Source of the DNA: Desulfoscipio geothermicus DSM 3669
Lineage (GTDB): Bacteria; Bacillota; Desulfotomaculia; Desulfotomaculales; Desulfallaceae
Reading direction: 5' to 3'
DNA length: 64,000 nucleotides
NCBI RefSeq assembly: GCF_900115975.1
Contig: NZ_FOYM01000009.1
Coordinates: 60,417 to 124,416 of the forward strand
Shown: positions 11,087-21,932 of the stretch, one piece after another
How the letters are laid out: each line of letters begins with the position of its first letter
Position numbering within the stretch: the first letter of the stretch is position 1
Translations under genes and position numbers: made by a program
Notes under the pieces: generated by a model
The model's database searches: none
What the model saw: the letters and a program-made list of their open reading frames with translations, nothing else
What the model was told of the DNA's origin: nothing

Positions 11087-11088
<2 letters not shown>
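11026..11088. terminator. Family A inverted pair at the metK stop codon
   Basis: GGGGACAGGCTGCTTTT and AAAAGCAGCCTGTCCCC pair perfectly over 17 bp around a 23-nt loop, with A- and T-runs outside. On the minus strand the metK TAA stop runs straight into the repeat (TTT-TAA-AAAGGGG). It should terminate metK and the small gene at 10747. Confidence 0.85.
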
Positions 11089-12271
<1,183 letters not shown>

Positions 12272-12564
12272 TCAAAAAAACCTCCTTTAGCGGCTGCGCC
12301 GCCTGTGTAAGTATATAAACCAATATATATCCCGGCTTATGCTATCGGCCTTCAAACCTACTATGCCTGTTGCATATCTAAAAACCATGTTTATTCTAGC
12401 AGGGGCGGAAAACCCTGTCAATAAATATCGAATGCCTGCCGATCGTCACGACTTCACAACCGCGCATTGTTTTTTAAAATAGTATCACATATCAAAATAA
12501 GAAATACCCACATGTTTTTTAAATAATGCACCTTACAAAAAAAGGAAAAGCCCGAATCAACTTG

Positions 12565-12798
12565 CTAATCCAACTCCACCAGCACAGCGTCAACGCCGAT
12601 TTTTTTTATCTTTTCCCAGGGCACCACCACGTCCCCGCCCGCGCTCATTAATCGGAAAAACTTCCGCGGTCCCTCCAGCACCAGGGCCCGCACCTTACCC
12701 TCGGTCAGATCAACGTGCACGTCCTTAACCGGCCCCAGCTTGGCGCCGTCCTTCAGGTTGATGATATCCTTTTGAGTTAGTTCCGTAATTTTAAACAT
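12565..12798 (-). CDS. YlmC/YmxH-type PRC-barrel sporulation protein
   Basis: 77 residues (MFKITELTQKDIINLKDG...), a single PRC-barrel-like domain of the YlmC/YmxH family found in spore-forming Firmicutes. Its biochemical role is not known. The ATG at 12798 follows GGAGGTG at 6 nt; an in-frame ATG five codons earlier overlaps the ribosome site. It is likely monocistronic, with a TATAAT at about 12817-12822 just upstream. Confidence 0.85.
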   Translation of the reverse strand: MFKITELTQKDIINLKDGAKLGPVKDVHVDLTEGKVRALVLEGPRKFFRLMSAGGDVVVPWEKIKKIGVDAVLVELD

Positions 12799-12857
12799 GG
12801 CGGCCACCTCCATGGATTATACTATGCCGCCCACCCCACCCGCGTTACAGCCCGGAC

Positions 12858-12893
12858 AAAAAAAGCCCCGAAGCCGTTTTTCCGGTTTCGGGC
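12858..12893 (-). terminator. Rho-independent terminator after phosphohexomutase 1
   Basis: On the minus strand GCCCGAAACCGG / CGGCTTCGGGGC with an AAAAA loop and a seven-T run. It lies about 180 nt downstream of the phosphohexomutase stop and upstream of the PRC-barrel gene. Confidence 0.75.
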
Positions 12894-13040
12894 AGATCCT
12901 TGGCCACTGACACTACCCTGGACAGGTAGTTTACCACAACGTTAAATTATTAATTTAGTTGAGAACAAGCCAATTAAAACCCACAAAATCAGGCCTATAG
13001 GTCATATATATCATATTAACTTGATATATAGTTAATATAG

Positions 13041-13069
13041 TTAGTTTAAACAAGTTAAAGTCTGACCCC
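13041..13069 (-). repeat. Family D repeat after phosphohexomutase 1
   Basis: On the minus strand GGGGTCAGACTTTAACTTG begins directly after the TAA stop codon, followed by an AT-rich TTTAAACTAACTATATTAAC tail. Confidence 0.75.
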
Positions 13070-14452
13070 TTAAAATTCCCACTCAAATTCGCCCACCTGG
13101 GGAAACTTCTGCAGGGCTTCTTTCATGATGGCGCAGATGCGCTCCAGACCCTCCGGGGTTTTGGCCTCGCAGCGGGCCACCAGCACGGGCTGGGTGTTGG
13201 AAGCCCGCACCAGGCCCCAGCCGTTGCCAAACAATACCCGGGCGCCGTCCACGTCAATGACATCGTACCGGGCCCGGAAATGCTCCACCAGTTCAGCCAC
13301 AATGCGAAACTTATCCCGGTCGGTGCAAGGCACCCTGGTCTCCGCCGTGGAGTAATACTTGGGCACGCTTTGCAGCAGCTTGGACAGGGGTTCTTCCGTA
13401 TTGGACAGAATACGCAGCAAGCGCCCGGTGGCGTAAAAGGCGTCGTCAAAGCCGTAGAATTCATCGGCAAAAAACATGTGGCCCGACATTTCGCCGGTGA
13501 ACACGGCCCCCACTTCCTTCATCTTGGCCTTGATCAGAGAGTGACCGGTTTTATAGAAAAAGGGCTTGCCGCCCAACCGCTTCACTTCATCTTCCAGGGC
13601 CTGGGAGCATTTCACCTCAATAATGGCCGGCGTGCCCGGGTACCTGGCAAGGATCTCCCGCCAGTACAGGCACATCAACCCGTCACCCCAAATAACGTCC
13701 CCCTTTTCATCCACCACGCCGATGCGGTCGGCGTCGCCGTCGTAGGCCACTCCCAGGTCGGCCCCGCGTTCCCGGACAACGCGGCGCAGGTCGGCCAGGT
13801 TGGCGGTTTTCACCGGATCGGGCTGGTGGTTGGGGAAGGTGGGGTCAGATTCGCAGTAAAGCGGGTGGCAGTCCACGCCCCAATCCTGCAGAATTTGCGG
13901 GGCAAAGGGACCGGCGGTGCCGTTGCCGCAATCCACCACCACTTTCAGCTTGCGCGGCCCCAGTTGGATTTTTTCCCGCAGCATGGCCCGGTAAGGCGTA
14001 ACCACGTCCCGCTGCTCCACCGCACCGCTGCCCGCAGCAAACTCCCCCTTTTCCATAAGCTCACGCAGGCGCTGAATTTCCTCACCATAGATGGTCCCCG
14101 CCCCCCGGGAAATTTTAAAACCGTTTTCATCGGGCGGGTTGTGGCTGCCGGTGATCATCACAGCCCCGTCAATATTAAAGTGCACCCGGGCGTAATAAAC
14201 CATGGGGGTGACCACCTGCCCCACGTCAATAACCCGGCAGCCCACAGCGGTAAGCCCGCTCACCAAATTGTCCCGCAGCCGTTCCGAGCTGACCCGGTTG
14301 TCATGCCCCACAATCACTTCACTGCCGCCGTACTGCTGTACATACGTACCAAAGGCTCTTCCCAGCAGTTCCACCACTTCCGGCGTCAAGTCCCGGTCGG
14401 CCACCCCGCGAATGTCATACTGCCGAAATATATCCGGATTAAGCATCACCAT
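13070..14452 (-). CDS. Phosphomannomutase/phosphoglucomutase
   Basis: 460-residue alpha-D-phosphohexomutase, interconverting hexose 1- and 6-phosphates for polymer synthesis. Phosphoserine loop TGSHNPP (Ser103), metal loop DGDADRIG (about residue 240), sugar loop GEMSGHMFF and the C-terminal phosphate-binding region GLVRASNTQP. The N-terminus NPDIFRQYDIRG and the length suit the AlgC-like bifunctional group; substrate preference cannot be decided from sequence. ATG at 14452 follows GGGGGAG at 6 nt. A second mutase lies at 20294. A family D repeat starts right after the stop. Confidence 0.92.
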   Translation of the reverse strand: MVMLNPDIFRQYDIRGVADRDLTPEVVELLGRAFGTYVQQYGGSEVIVGHDNRVSSERLRDNLVSGLTAVGCRVIDVGQVVTPMVYYARVHFNIDGAVMITGSHNPPDENGFKISRGAGTIYGEEIQRLRELMEKGEFAAGSGAVEQRDVVTPYRAMLREKIQLGPRKLKVVVDCGNGTAGPFAPQILQDWGVDCHPLYCESDPTFPNHQPDPVKTANLADLRRVVRERGADLGVAYDGDADRIGVVDEKGDVIWGDGLMCLYWREILARYPGTPAIIEVKCSQALEDEVKRLGGKPFFYKTGHSLIKAKMKEVGAVFTGEMSGHMFFADEFYGFDDAFYATGRLLRILSNTEEPLSKLLQSVPKYYSTAETRVPCTDRDKFRIVAELVEHFRARYDVIDVDGARVLFGNGWGLVRASNTQPVLVARCEAKTPEGLERICAIMKEALQKFPQVGEFEWEF

Positions 14453-14475
14453 ATAAATCTCCCCCTTTTAACGCG

Positions 14476-14570
14476 ACACCGGGGACGGTTCTCGACCGTC
14501 GCATTCGACCGTCCACCGTCGCACCAGTCGCTTGTCGCGCGAATTTACATTTCGGAACCGTCCCCGGTGT
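14476..14570. repeat. Family B inverted repeat
   Basis: ACACCGGGGACGGTTC (14476-14491) and GAACCGTCCCCGGTGT (14555-14570) are perfect 16-bp complements about 63 nt apart. The right arm is inside the coding end of the SNF2 gene (FHTGDGS), the left one between its stop and the next gene. The loop holds further GACGGTCGA-like partial copies. It could form a strong stem at the 3' end of the SNF2 transcript. Confidence 0.8.
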
Positions 14571-17500
14571 GAAACAACTCCCTGAGTTCTTGTTCGGTCA
14601 GTTTTGAGAACATCGTTTCTCCGGGTTGAATAACTGAATCGATCATAGCCTTCTTCTTTTGCTGCAGCTCATATATCTTTTCTTCAATCGTCCCTTTGCT
14701 AATCAATTTTACCACCTGGACCGAATTTTTCTGCCCTATGCGATGGGCCCGGTCCGTCGCCTGTTCTTCCACAGCCGGGTTCCACCACGGATCATAATGA
14801 ATCACCATGTCCGCGCCGGTTAAATTCAAGCCGGTTCCCCCGGCCTTCAATGATATTAAAAAAACGTCACCCTCGCCCCGGTTAAATGACTGGACCATCC
14901 GCCCCCTTTCATCCGTTTTGGTGGAACCATCCAGGTAAAAATAACTTATTTGTTCATTATCCAATTGATTCCGTATAATTTCCAGCATACCGGTAAACTG
15001 GGAGAAAAGCAAAATCCTGTGGCCGCCTTTTACAGCATCTTGCATAATTTCCCTCAAATAGACCAGCTTGCCGCTGTCGCCTTTGTAATTTTCCAGAAAA
15101 GTGGCCGGGTGACAGCATATCTGGCGCAGCCGGGTCAATACAGACAAAATCTTGATTTGACTTTTCTCAAAACCCCTGGTGGTTATCGCTTCTTCAATTT
15201 CCCCCCTGGCTTTTTGCAAATAAGTAAGATAGACCTTTTTCTGTTCCTTTGTTAATTCAGTCAGCACCCTGCTTTCAATCTTCGGCGGCAGTTCTTGTAA
15301 AACATCCCTTTTCATCCTGCGTAAAATAAAAGGAGCTATCTGCTTTTGCAATTCCTGCAAAGCCTTTTCGTCCTGCTCTTTTACAACCGGCCGTTCATAT
15401 TTCTTGACAAATTTTTGATGGGATAATAAATAACCGCGCATCACAAAGTCAAAAACAGACCACAACTCCGTCAAACTGTTTTCCAGGGGAGTGCCGGTCA
15501 AGGCGAAATAACCCCTGGCTTTGATTATTTTGACTGCTTTGGCGCCCAGCGAATTGGGATTTTTTATATGCTGCGCTTCATCCAGAAAACAATATCCGAA
15601 ATTAAAATCTTCATACAACTCCACATCCCGCCGGATCAAAGCGTAAGAAGTAATAACCAAATCCGCTTTTTTCGCCTCTTTCAGCAGTTCCGCCCGTTCT
15701 TTCGGAGTGCCGGAAACTACCACAACCTTTAAATCAGGCGCAAATTTTTCAGCTTCATCCTGCCAGTTGTATACCACGGAAGTAGGCGCAACCACCAGTG
15801 CAGGCGCCGGCACCCTTTCCCTTTCGGACATAATAAATGCCAGGGTCTGAACAGTCTTTCCCAGCCCCATATCATCAGCCAAAATTCCGCCAAGGCCATA
15901 CATGGCCAGTGTCTTCAACCATTTAAACCCTGTTTTCTGGTAATCACGCAATACACCTTTAAAATTCTTCGGAACCTCAAATTCCATATCCTGCGGTTCA
16001 GTGACATTCTGTACCAGTTGTTTGAAGGCCAGGTTTCTTTCCACACGTAAATTTGATTCTCTTAAACAACGATCAATATATAAAGCTCTGTATTTGGGTA
16101 TTTGAATAACTTTTTTCTCCAATTCACGATCCGAAATATTTAACGAGTCAATCATATTCATAGCTTGATACAAATTTGCACCGGCAGAATCCAACAGCAA
16201 AAAAGATCCGTCTTTCAAACGGTAATATTTTTTCTTCTCCCGTAAGGATTGGAAAACTTCGCGTATTTCTGCGCTATCAATACCTTCCAATTCAAAGGAG
16301 AATTCCAGCATCCCGCTGTCCTCATTTAGCCGGACCCCGCCCGAAAAAGTCGCCGAATCCCTGACACGCATATTACGAAAACTGTCGGAATAGAAAACCT
16401 CGGCCAGTTCCTGGAGTTCAGGCAAAATATGATACACAAATTCACATATCGCTTCTTCTTGATTCAGATATAGATTTCCGCTTAAAGTGCGAAACTCTGC
16501 TTTCTCCAAAAGATTTAAAACAGCCCTTTCCTTTTGCACATCACGGACCAGTATTTTGTCCCCCGCCCGGAAGCCGGTTTTGGCGGCAAAGGGGTTGAAC
16601 CGTATATCGCCATAAGCAAACTCAACTTTGGCCGTAACAGCATCCCCGTTTTTGTCCAAATAAATTTCCGCCTTTAAATCAGTTTCATGAAAACTGCTTT
16701 TAACTTCCGGCGCAATATCAACCCGCCCTATTTGCCGAACCACCGGCAATAATTCCGCCACAAAACGCTCCCTCTGCTGCTTGGAAAAGCGAATCCCATC
16801 GCTTGATTGGGTAAAGGCATTTACAAAGGGCAAAAAATAATCTTTTTGACGATCCGATATTTTGTAAATTTTTCCTTCATAGAAAAAATATTCTCCGGTT
16901 TTCACCAGGGGAACCAATCTTAATTTATTCCACCGCAACACCAGATCATCATTATGTTTACCCAACTTAAAATGCAGGGGCAAATCCCGTTCAATTTTCT
17001 CTATATTTTTGTATTCCTCACCGTCTATTTTTAAATTAAACTCTCCGGAGCGCAAAAAAGAAAGCACTCTCTTGGCAGCCGCCTGGGTTAGAAAAACATA
17101 CTTGCCTCTAAACAGTCTTCCCTGGTTGTTTCGCCAAATGTAATACCCGGTATCCTCAAAAATACTGTTTTCCACTTCATACATTTCACGCAATAAGTTA
17201 ATAACAGGCTTGTCCCCGGGACTAAAATCGTGAACAACGGGATCAAATGTAAAATTCTTGCCAAAAACCAATTTTTCCCCGCTTGCCAAGGTCTCAAAAA
17301 GCCTATCAATCTTTTTAACAACATACAGTCTCTCATCGCCCATGCGCAAAGAAAGGGCCGGTATAGCTTGCCGCACCCGATTGTGGATTTCGATAAACAG
17401 CTCAAAGGTTATTTCCAAATTAACGGGCTTCTTTTCCGGGCTGTTAACGCTATAATTAAAATATGCAAAAATACTGTCAGCCAGCGGGTTGTTCTGTTGA

Positions 17501-17820
17501 TTATCCTTTTGAGCTTTTTTAGTTCCACCGCCAAAACTGCGCTGGCATGCTTTTAAAACCGCCACGATATGTTTACAGGCACCCTCGTACTCGTAAAATG
17601 CCGGGCAGTCACAAAACATTTCAATTATTTCTCCTCTGTTTGAAAAACAAACTTCCACTTCATATTGCAGGCTGCCTGAGACTGTGGCTAAAACGCATAA
17701 CTCATCCCGGTAAAAGTCAAGATCAACCACCCGGCTTTCCAAATAATAATCCAATCCCCTTTGGTAAACTTGATTATTAGTCGCTGCTTTTCTAATTATT
17801 TCATCAGTTATGTAAAACAT
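14545..17820 (-). CDS. SWIM zinc-finger SNF2-family helicase
   Basis: 1091 residues. An N-terminal SWIM zinc finger (CDCPAFYEYEGACKHI, about residue 70) is followed by a long middle region. The SNF2 ATPase core has DDMGLGKT (about 648), DEAQHIKN (about 747), LTGTPLEN and, in the C-terminal lobe, DRAHRIGQK (about 1025). Proteins of this build are double-stranded-DNA translocases of unknown cellular role in Firmicutes; the SWIM domain may bind DNA or protein. ATG at 17820 follows GGGGTG. Its base composition is more AT-rich than the sugar-mutase neighbours. It is divergent from an MntA/HepT pair. The C-terminus lies in a family B arm. Confidence 0.9.
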   Translation of the reverse strand: MFYITDEIIRKAATNNQVYQRGLDYYLESRVVDLDFYRDELCVLATVSGSLQYEVEVCFSNRGEIIEMFCDCPAFYEYEGACKHIVAVLKACQRSFGGGTKKAQKDNQQNNPLADSIFAYFNYSVNSPEKKPVNLEITFELFIEIHNRVRQAIPALSLRMGDERLYVVKKIDRLFETLASGEKLVFGKNFTFDPVVHDFSPGDKPVINLLREMYEVENSIFEDTGYYIWRNNQGRLFRGKYVFLTQAAAKRVLSFLRSGEFNLKIDGEEYKNIEKIERDLPLHFKLGKHNDDLVLRWNKLRLVPLVKTGEYFFYEGKIYKISDRQKDYFLPFVNAFTQSSDGIRFSKQQRERFVAELLPVVRQIGRVDIAPEVKSSFHETDLKAEIYLDKNGDAVTAKVEFAYGDIRFNPFAAKTGFRAGDKILVRDVQKERAVLNLLEKAEFRTLSGNLYLNQEEAICEFVYHILPELQELAEVFYSDSFRNMRVRDSATFSGGVRLNEDSGMLEFSFELEGIDSAEIREVFQSLREKKKYYRLKDGSFLLLDSAGANLYQAMNMIDSLNISDRELEKKVIQIPKYRALYIDRCLRESNLRVERNLAFKQLVQNVTEPQDMEFEVPKNFKGVLRDYQKTGFKWLKTLAMYGLGGILADDMGLGKTVQTLAFIMSERERVPAPALVVAPTSVVYNWQDEAEKFAPDLKVVVVSGTPKERAELLKEAKKADLVITSYALIRRDVELYEDFNFGYCFLDEAQHIKNPNSLGAKAVKIIKARGYFALTGTPLENSLTELWSVFDFVMRGYLLSHQKFVKKYERPVVKEQDEKALQELQKQIAPFILRRMKRDVLQELPPKIESRVLTELTKEQKKVYLTYLQKARGEIEEAITTRGFEKSQIKILSVLTRLRQICCHPATFLENYKGDSGKLVYLREIMQDAVKGGHRILLFSQFTGMLEIIRNQLDNEQISYFYLDGSTKTDERGRMVQSFNRGEGDVFLISLKAGGTGLNLTGADMVIHYDPWWNPAVEEQATDRAHRIGQKNSVQVVKLISKGTIEEKIYELQQKKKAMIDSVIQPGETMFSKLTEQELRELFHTGDGSEM

Positions 17821-17953
17821 AATACACCCCGTACAAGCCGTTTAATTTCCTTATTACATTTTACAAGAACTGACGGTAAATTTCGAGAGAAAATGACTGC
17901 ATCACACAGGAGAAACCGGTAGAAACACTGCACCTTATATTCAAAGCCACATC

Positions 17954-17982
17954 TTGCTAAACAATAGTTCCAAGAATATACT
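17954..17982 (+). promoter_or_regulatory. Sigma-A-like promoter of the first MntA/HepT pair
   Basis: TTGCTA and TATACT separated by exactly 17 nt on the plus strand, about 65 nt upstream of the mntA start. Confidence 0.6.
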
Positions 17983-18048
17983 ATGTATAAACGATTGCTA
18001 AAATTCAGGTGCTTCTTGATTGAGTAAAGCGCCAAGGGTAAATAAACT

Positions 18049-18456
18049 ATGGATGTCATTATAGAAAAAATTATTCAATACTTTGCCGGCAACAATCAAA
18101 TCTCAGCCGTTTACCTTTTTGGTTCCGCAGCTAAAAACTTGATGGGGCCAAAAAGTGATATTGATATTGCCGTGTTATTTGAAACAAAAGTAAAAAGTAA
18201 AATGAAACGGTTTGATTTTATACTTAGTGCCGGTATAGATCTGGAAAACATAGTTGGTCGCCCGTTTGATGTAGTGGATATTTTGGAGGCTCCCCTGGTA
18301 TTACAGCACCAAATATTGAAAACGGGGAAACTACTGGTGGAAAACAACCGGTTGGCCAGAATAAACTTTGAGGTTAGTTCACGCAGGCAGTATTTTGATA
18401 TGCTGCCCCTATATACGGCCAGGAACAAAAATATATTACAAAAATTCAGGGGGTAA
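18049..18456 (+). CDS. mntA: MntA-type nucleotidyltransferase antitoxin
   Basis: 135 residues of the minimal nucleotidyltransferase (MNT) family. FGSAAKNLMGPKSDIDIAVL contains the G-S-x(10)-D-x-D catalytic signature. In characterised MntA/HepT pairs the antitoxin adds AMP groups to a tyrosine of the toxin and so silences its RNase. ATG follows AAGGG. HepT begins 5 nt after the stop, so the two are translated together. The region is clearly AT-rich compared with the adjoining galE gene, a sign of transfer. Confidence 0.88.
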   Translation: MDVIIEKIIQYFAGNNQISAVYLFGSAAKNLMGPKSDIDIAVLFETKVKSKMKRFDFILSAGIDLENIVGRPFDVVDILEAPLVLQHQILKTGKLLVENNRLARINFEVSSRRQYFDMLPLYTARNKNILQKFRG

Positions 18457-18461
18457 CACAT

Positions 18462-18884
18462 ATGGTTGAACAGGAGGTCATCAGAGAAAAACTAAAGTAC
18501 CTGGCTGAATATATAGACGACTTGGAACAGGATATAACAATATCACTGGACGATTTTTTAAACGATAAAAAAATACGCAGGTATATAGAAAGAACACTGC
18601 ACATGGCCATAGAATGCTGTTTGGACATAGGAAGCCATATCATTTCCTGCGAAAAACTGCGTGAACCGGAAAGTAACAAGGATATTTTTAATGTGCTGGC
18701 CGAGAATAATTATATCCCCCCAAAGAGCCTGACACAGCTGGGCAAAATGGCTCAATTCAGAAACCTTATCGTGCACAGCTATACAAAAATCGACCCGGAA
18801 ATTGTGTATACGATCCTGAAACGCAACATAAAGGATCTTAAACAATTTGCCGGGCATATGCATAAACGGTTTCTGGAAAGTTAA
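18462..18884 (+). CDS. hepT: HepT-type HEPN RNase toxin
   Basis: 140-residue HEPN (DUF86) protein. The RNase motif R-x4-H-x-Y is present as RNLIVHSY near residue 106, the tyrosine being the one modified by MntA in studied homologues. Paired directly with the upstream MNT gene. Expected to cut RNA when not AMPylated; function is inferred from motif and pairing. First of four MNT/HEPN modules in this window. Confidence 0.88.
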   Translation: MVEQEVIREKLKYLAEYIDDLEQDITISLDDFLNDKKIRRYIERTLHMAIECCLDIGSHIISCEKLREPESNKDIFNVLAENNYIPPKSLTQLGKMAQFRNLIVHSYTKIDPEIVYTILKRNIKDLKQFAGHMHKRFLES

Positions 18885-18963
18885 CACCATAAGCGATGTG
18901 CCACAAACACCTCCGGCAATCCCGCACAATGCGCGAAACAAATACCTGCCCTTTGCTGTTACC

Positions 18964-19950
18964 CTACCCCCCGTACCCCCGCGGGTGACCCCGGTGCCAC
19001 TCCCAGGCGGTGCGTACAATTTCCTCCAGCTCGCCGTAGCGCGGCCGCCAGCCCAGGTCCCGCTGAATCCGCCCCGAACCGGCCACCAGCACCGCCGGGT
19101 CGCCCTCCCGGCGCGGGCCTTCCTCCACGACAAAGTCCACCCCCGTCACCCGGCGGGCCGTTTCCACCACCTCGCGCACCGAATGCCCCCGCTCGTTGCC
19201 CAGGTTGTACACGGCGGACGGGCCGCCGTCCCGCAGCGCCTCCAGCGCCAGTATGTGCGCCACGGCCAGGTCCGAAACGTGAATGTAATCCCGCACGCAG
19301 GTACCGTCGGGGGTGGGGTAGTCCGTCCCGTAGATAACTATTTTGTCCCGCTGCCCCAGGGCCGCCTGCATGACCAGGGGAATCAGATGCGTTTCCGGGT
19401 CGTGGTCCTCGCCGATACGGCCGCCCGGATCAGCGCCGGCGGCGTTGAAATAGCGCAGGGAAACATAGCGCAGACCGTACGCCCGCTCGTACCAGCGCAG
19501 AATTTGCTCCAGCATCAACTTGGTGCCGCCGTAGACATTCACGGGCTGCGCGGGGTGCGCCTCGTCAATGGGCGTGTACTCCGGCTCGCCGTACACCGCC
19601 GCCGTGGAGGACAGGATAAACCGCCGCACCCCCGCTTCCGCCAGCGCCGTCAGAAAATTAATCCCGTTACCCAGGTTATTTTGGCAATACTTGTCCGGCC
19701 TGGTCATGGACTCTCCCACCAGGCTGTCCGCGGCCAGGTGCACCACGGCACTGATCCCGTGTTCCCGCACCAACTCCTTGACCAGCGCCGCATCGCCGCA
19801 GTCACCCTGCACAAAGACACCGCCGGTTACAGCTTCCCGGTGGCCCTTGCTCAGGTTATCCAGCGTAACTACATGGTAATTTCTTTTTAACAGTTCCTTC
19901 ACCACATGACTGCCTATATAACCGGCCCCGCCGGTCACCAGAATATTCAT
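18964..19950 (-). CDS. galE: UDP-glucose 4-epimerase
   Basis: 328-residue extended short-chain dehydrogenase. NAD-binding GGAGYIGSH at the N-terminus, SSTAAVYGEP, and the catalytic YGGTK (Tyr/Lys). GTKLMLEQ and the C-terminal DLGWRPRY are typical of GalE. Interconverts UDP-glucose and UDP-galactose for surface polysaccharide. ATG follows GGAGGGGAGTTGGCAAA. It converges with the HepT gene. Confidence 0.93.
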   Translation of the reverse strand: MNILVTGGAGYIGSHVVKELLKRNYHVVTLDNLSKGHREAVTGGVFVQGDCGDAALVKELVREHGISAVVHLAADSLVGESMTRPDKYCQNNLGNGINFLTALAEAGVRRFILSSTAAVYGEPEYTPIDEAHPAQPVNVYGGTKLMLEQILRWYERAYGLRYVSLRYFNAAGADPGGRIGEDHDPETHLIPLVMQAALGQRDKIVIYGTDYPTPDGTCVRDYIHVSDLAVAHILALEALRDGGPSAVYNLGNERGHSVREVVETARRVTGVDFVVEEGPRREGDPAVLVAGSGRIQRDLGWRPRYGELEEIVRTAWEWHRGHPRGYGG

Positions 19951-20033
19951 TTTGCCAACTCCCCTCCGCCGTGAAACCTTTGGTTAACCTCTTCAAAGAT
20001 CATTTCTATCCTTAAATAAAAACATCCTCTGTT

Positions 20034-20234
20034 TTGTATCCAATTAATTCGCTTGAACAAAAAATACAATGGCACCACGCCGCCAACAAACTCCGGCACG
20101 TAAACCAGGGGATTATGTTGGTTGCCGGAAATGTGGGACCGCACCTGCTGGCCGACGTGGCCTGGCCGGCAGTGGCGGCCCTGGTCATGGTACCGCTGGC
20201 GCTGCACTTGCTGAAGCATATTTTGATCAAGTAA
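20034..20234 (+). CDS. Possible small hydrophobic protein
   Basis: 66-codon open frame whose last 35 residues form one membrane-spanning stretch (WPAVAALVMVPLALHLLKHI). The best start is the internal ATG at 20116, preceded by AGGGG at 3-4 nt; the codons upstream have no ribosome site. A hairpin with a T-run follows at 20240. No family is recognised and it may be a decayed fragment. Confidence 0.3.
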   Translation: MYPINSLEQKIQWHHAANKLRHVNQGIMLVAGNVGPHLLADVAWPAVAALVMVPLALHLLKHILIK

Positions 20235-20239
20235 ATGGA

Positions 20240-20284
20240 AAACCAGGGCTGAACCCTAAAGGATTCAAGCCCCGGCTTTTATTT
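20240..20284. terminator. Bidirectional terminator after phosphohexomutase 2
   Basis: CCAGGGCTGAA pairs with TTCAAGCCCCGG, with TTTTATTT on the plus side and TTTTCC on the minus side. It sits between the small plus-strand frame and the mutase stop. Confidence 0.6.
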
Positions 20285-20293
20285 GTTACGATG

Positions 20294-21784
20294 TTACTGC
20301 AACCCTACCATTTCCATGAGGTCCCGGCGTATTTGTTCAATCCTTTCCGGTTGTCCCGTTTCCACGTAAATCCGAAACAGCGGCTCGGTGCCCGAAGGTC
20401 GCACCAGCACCCACTCGCCGCCGGCCAGCACCAATTTGAGGCCGTCCAGGTCAACCCGCTCCGCCACCGGCACGCCGGCAAGTTCCGCCGGGCGCAGTTC
20501 CTGCAGTTTTTCCAGCACCTGCTGCTTTTGCTTGGGCGTGGTGCGCACGTCCAGGCGCTCGCTGTACAGCTTGCCGCCGTACTGCCGGGCCACTTCCTCC
20601 GCCAGATCCGCCAGGCTCTTACCATGCACAGCCACCATTTCCGCCGCCAGCAGGCCGGCCAGGATGCCGTCCTTTTCCGGGATGTGCCCCTTGATGGACA
20701 GGCCGCCGCTTTCCTCACCGCCCAGCACGCAATCTTTTTCCATAAGATTCTGACCGATGTACTTGAATCCCACCGGGGTTTCGTATACCGCTTGCCCGTG
20801 TTTGCGGGCAATGCGGTCCAGCATGTGGCTGGTGGCCACGGTGCGAGTGACGGGACCCACCAGCCCCTTTACCGTGATCAGGTGGTGATAAAGCAGAGGT
20901 AGAAACTGGTTGGGGGTTATGTAAACCCCGCCGGCATCTATAATGCCGAACCGGTCCGCATCGCCGTCCAGGGCCAGGCCCAATCGCCCCTCCTCTTCCT
21001 GGATCCACCGGCAAACTCCCGCCAGCGATTTACCCGTGGGCTCGGGCATGCTGCCGCCGAACAGCGGGTCACGGCTGCACCGGCATTCCTTTACCCTGGC
21101 CCGGGCTTTTTTGAGCAGCACGTCCAGGTAGCCCATGCCGCTGCCGTGCATGGCGTCCACCATTACTTCCATGTTGGCCCGGCCGATGGCTTCCATATCC
21201 ACCAGTTGCTCCAGGTGCTCAAAGTATTCCGGCCGCGGGTCGATGATAATACGCTCGGCTATGTGCGGTTTTGTCGCATGGGCCGCCGGGGCCGGGGCAC
21301 CGGTATGCCCCGGTTTAAAGGCCAGTTCCACCGCGGCCTCCTGGTTAAGAACCCGGACACCGCCGACATCCTGCAGGCGCATGACGTTTTCCTCAATGGC
21401 GCGAGTGATGTGCGGCAGCGCCGGGCCGGCGTAATCCGGTATGAATTTGAACCCGTTGTATTCCGGCGGGTTGTGGCTGGCCGTAAGCATCACCGCCCCG
21501 GCGGCATCATGCACCTTTACAGCAAAGGCGGTCACCGGGGTGGGCAGCGGGCCGCCTGACAAGTATACTTTTATGCCGTTTTGAATCATTACGTCCGCCA
21601 CGGTGTCGGCAAACCGGTCGGACAAAAAGCGGTTGTCATAGCCCACCACTATGCCCCGGTGCGCCATGTTCCGGTCGTTGATGTAATCCGCCACCGCCTG
21701 GGAAACAACGCGCACGTTTTCAAAGGTGAAATCGTCCGCGATGATGCCCCGCCAGCCGTCAGTGCCGAATTTTATTCTTCTCAA
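20294..21784 (-). CDS. Phosphoglucomutase-type phosphohexomutase
   Basis: 496 residues. N-terminal KFGTDGWRG, phosphoserine loop TASHNPPEYNG (Ser103), metal loop DGDADRFG (about 273), sugar-binding GGEESGGLS and C-terminal RPSGTEP. The GTDGWRG start, length and GEESGG suit the phosphoglucomutase group that supplies glucose 1-phosphate to GalU, encoded 1.6 kb away. With the mutase at 13070 the cell has two related enzymes, perhaps split between glucose and mannose or glucosamine phosphates; this split is inferred. Confidence 0.93.
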   Translation of the reverse strand: MRRIKFGTDGWRGIIADDFTFENVRVVSQAVADYINDRNMAHRGIVVGYDNRFLSDRFADTVADVMIQNGIKVYLSGGPLPTPVTAFAVKVHDAAGAVMLTASHNPPEYNGFKFIPDYAGPALPHITRAIEENVMRLQDVGGVRVLNQEAAVELAFKPGHTGAPAPAAHATKPHIAERIIIDPRPEYFEHLEQLVDMEAIGRANMEVMVDAMHGSGMGYLDVLLKKARARVKECRCSRDPLFGGSMPEPTGKSLAGVCRWIQEEEGRLGLALDGDADRFGIIDAGGVYITPNQFLPLLYHHLITVKGLVGPVTRTVATSHMLDRIARKHGQAVYETPVGFKYIGQNLMEKDCVLGGEESGGLSIKGHIPEKDGILAGLLAAEMVAVHGKSLADLAEEVARQYGGKLYSERLDVRTTPKQKQQVLEKLQELRPAELAGVPVAERVDLDGLKLVLAGGEWVLVRPSGTEPLFRIYVETGQPERIEQIRRDLMEMVGLQ

Positions 21785-21932
21785 TTTACCAGTCCCCCAT
21801 GTTTTTGTTTATTATAAATATGGCAGGTGATACATTTTTTACTATATACAGGCATATAAATGATACAAAATTTATTTTTCCTAGGCCATGTTTATTTATA
21901 CATTTTTCGCCAGGGACGGGAGAGGGTAATTG

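Noticed and set aside
12272..12564. Possible SAM riboswitch upstream of metK
   Set aside because: No SAM-I core elements or downstream terminator/anti-terminator pair could be found; only a short GC stem near the ribosome site.
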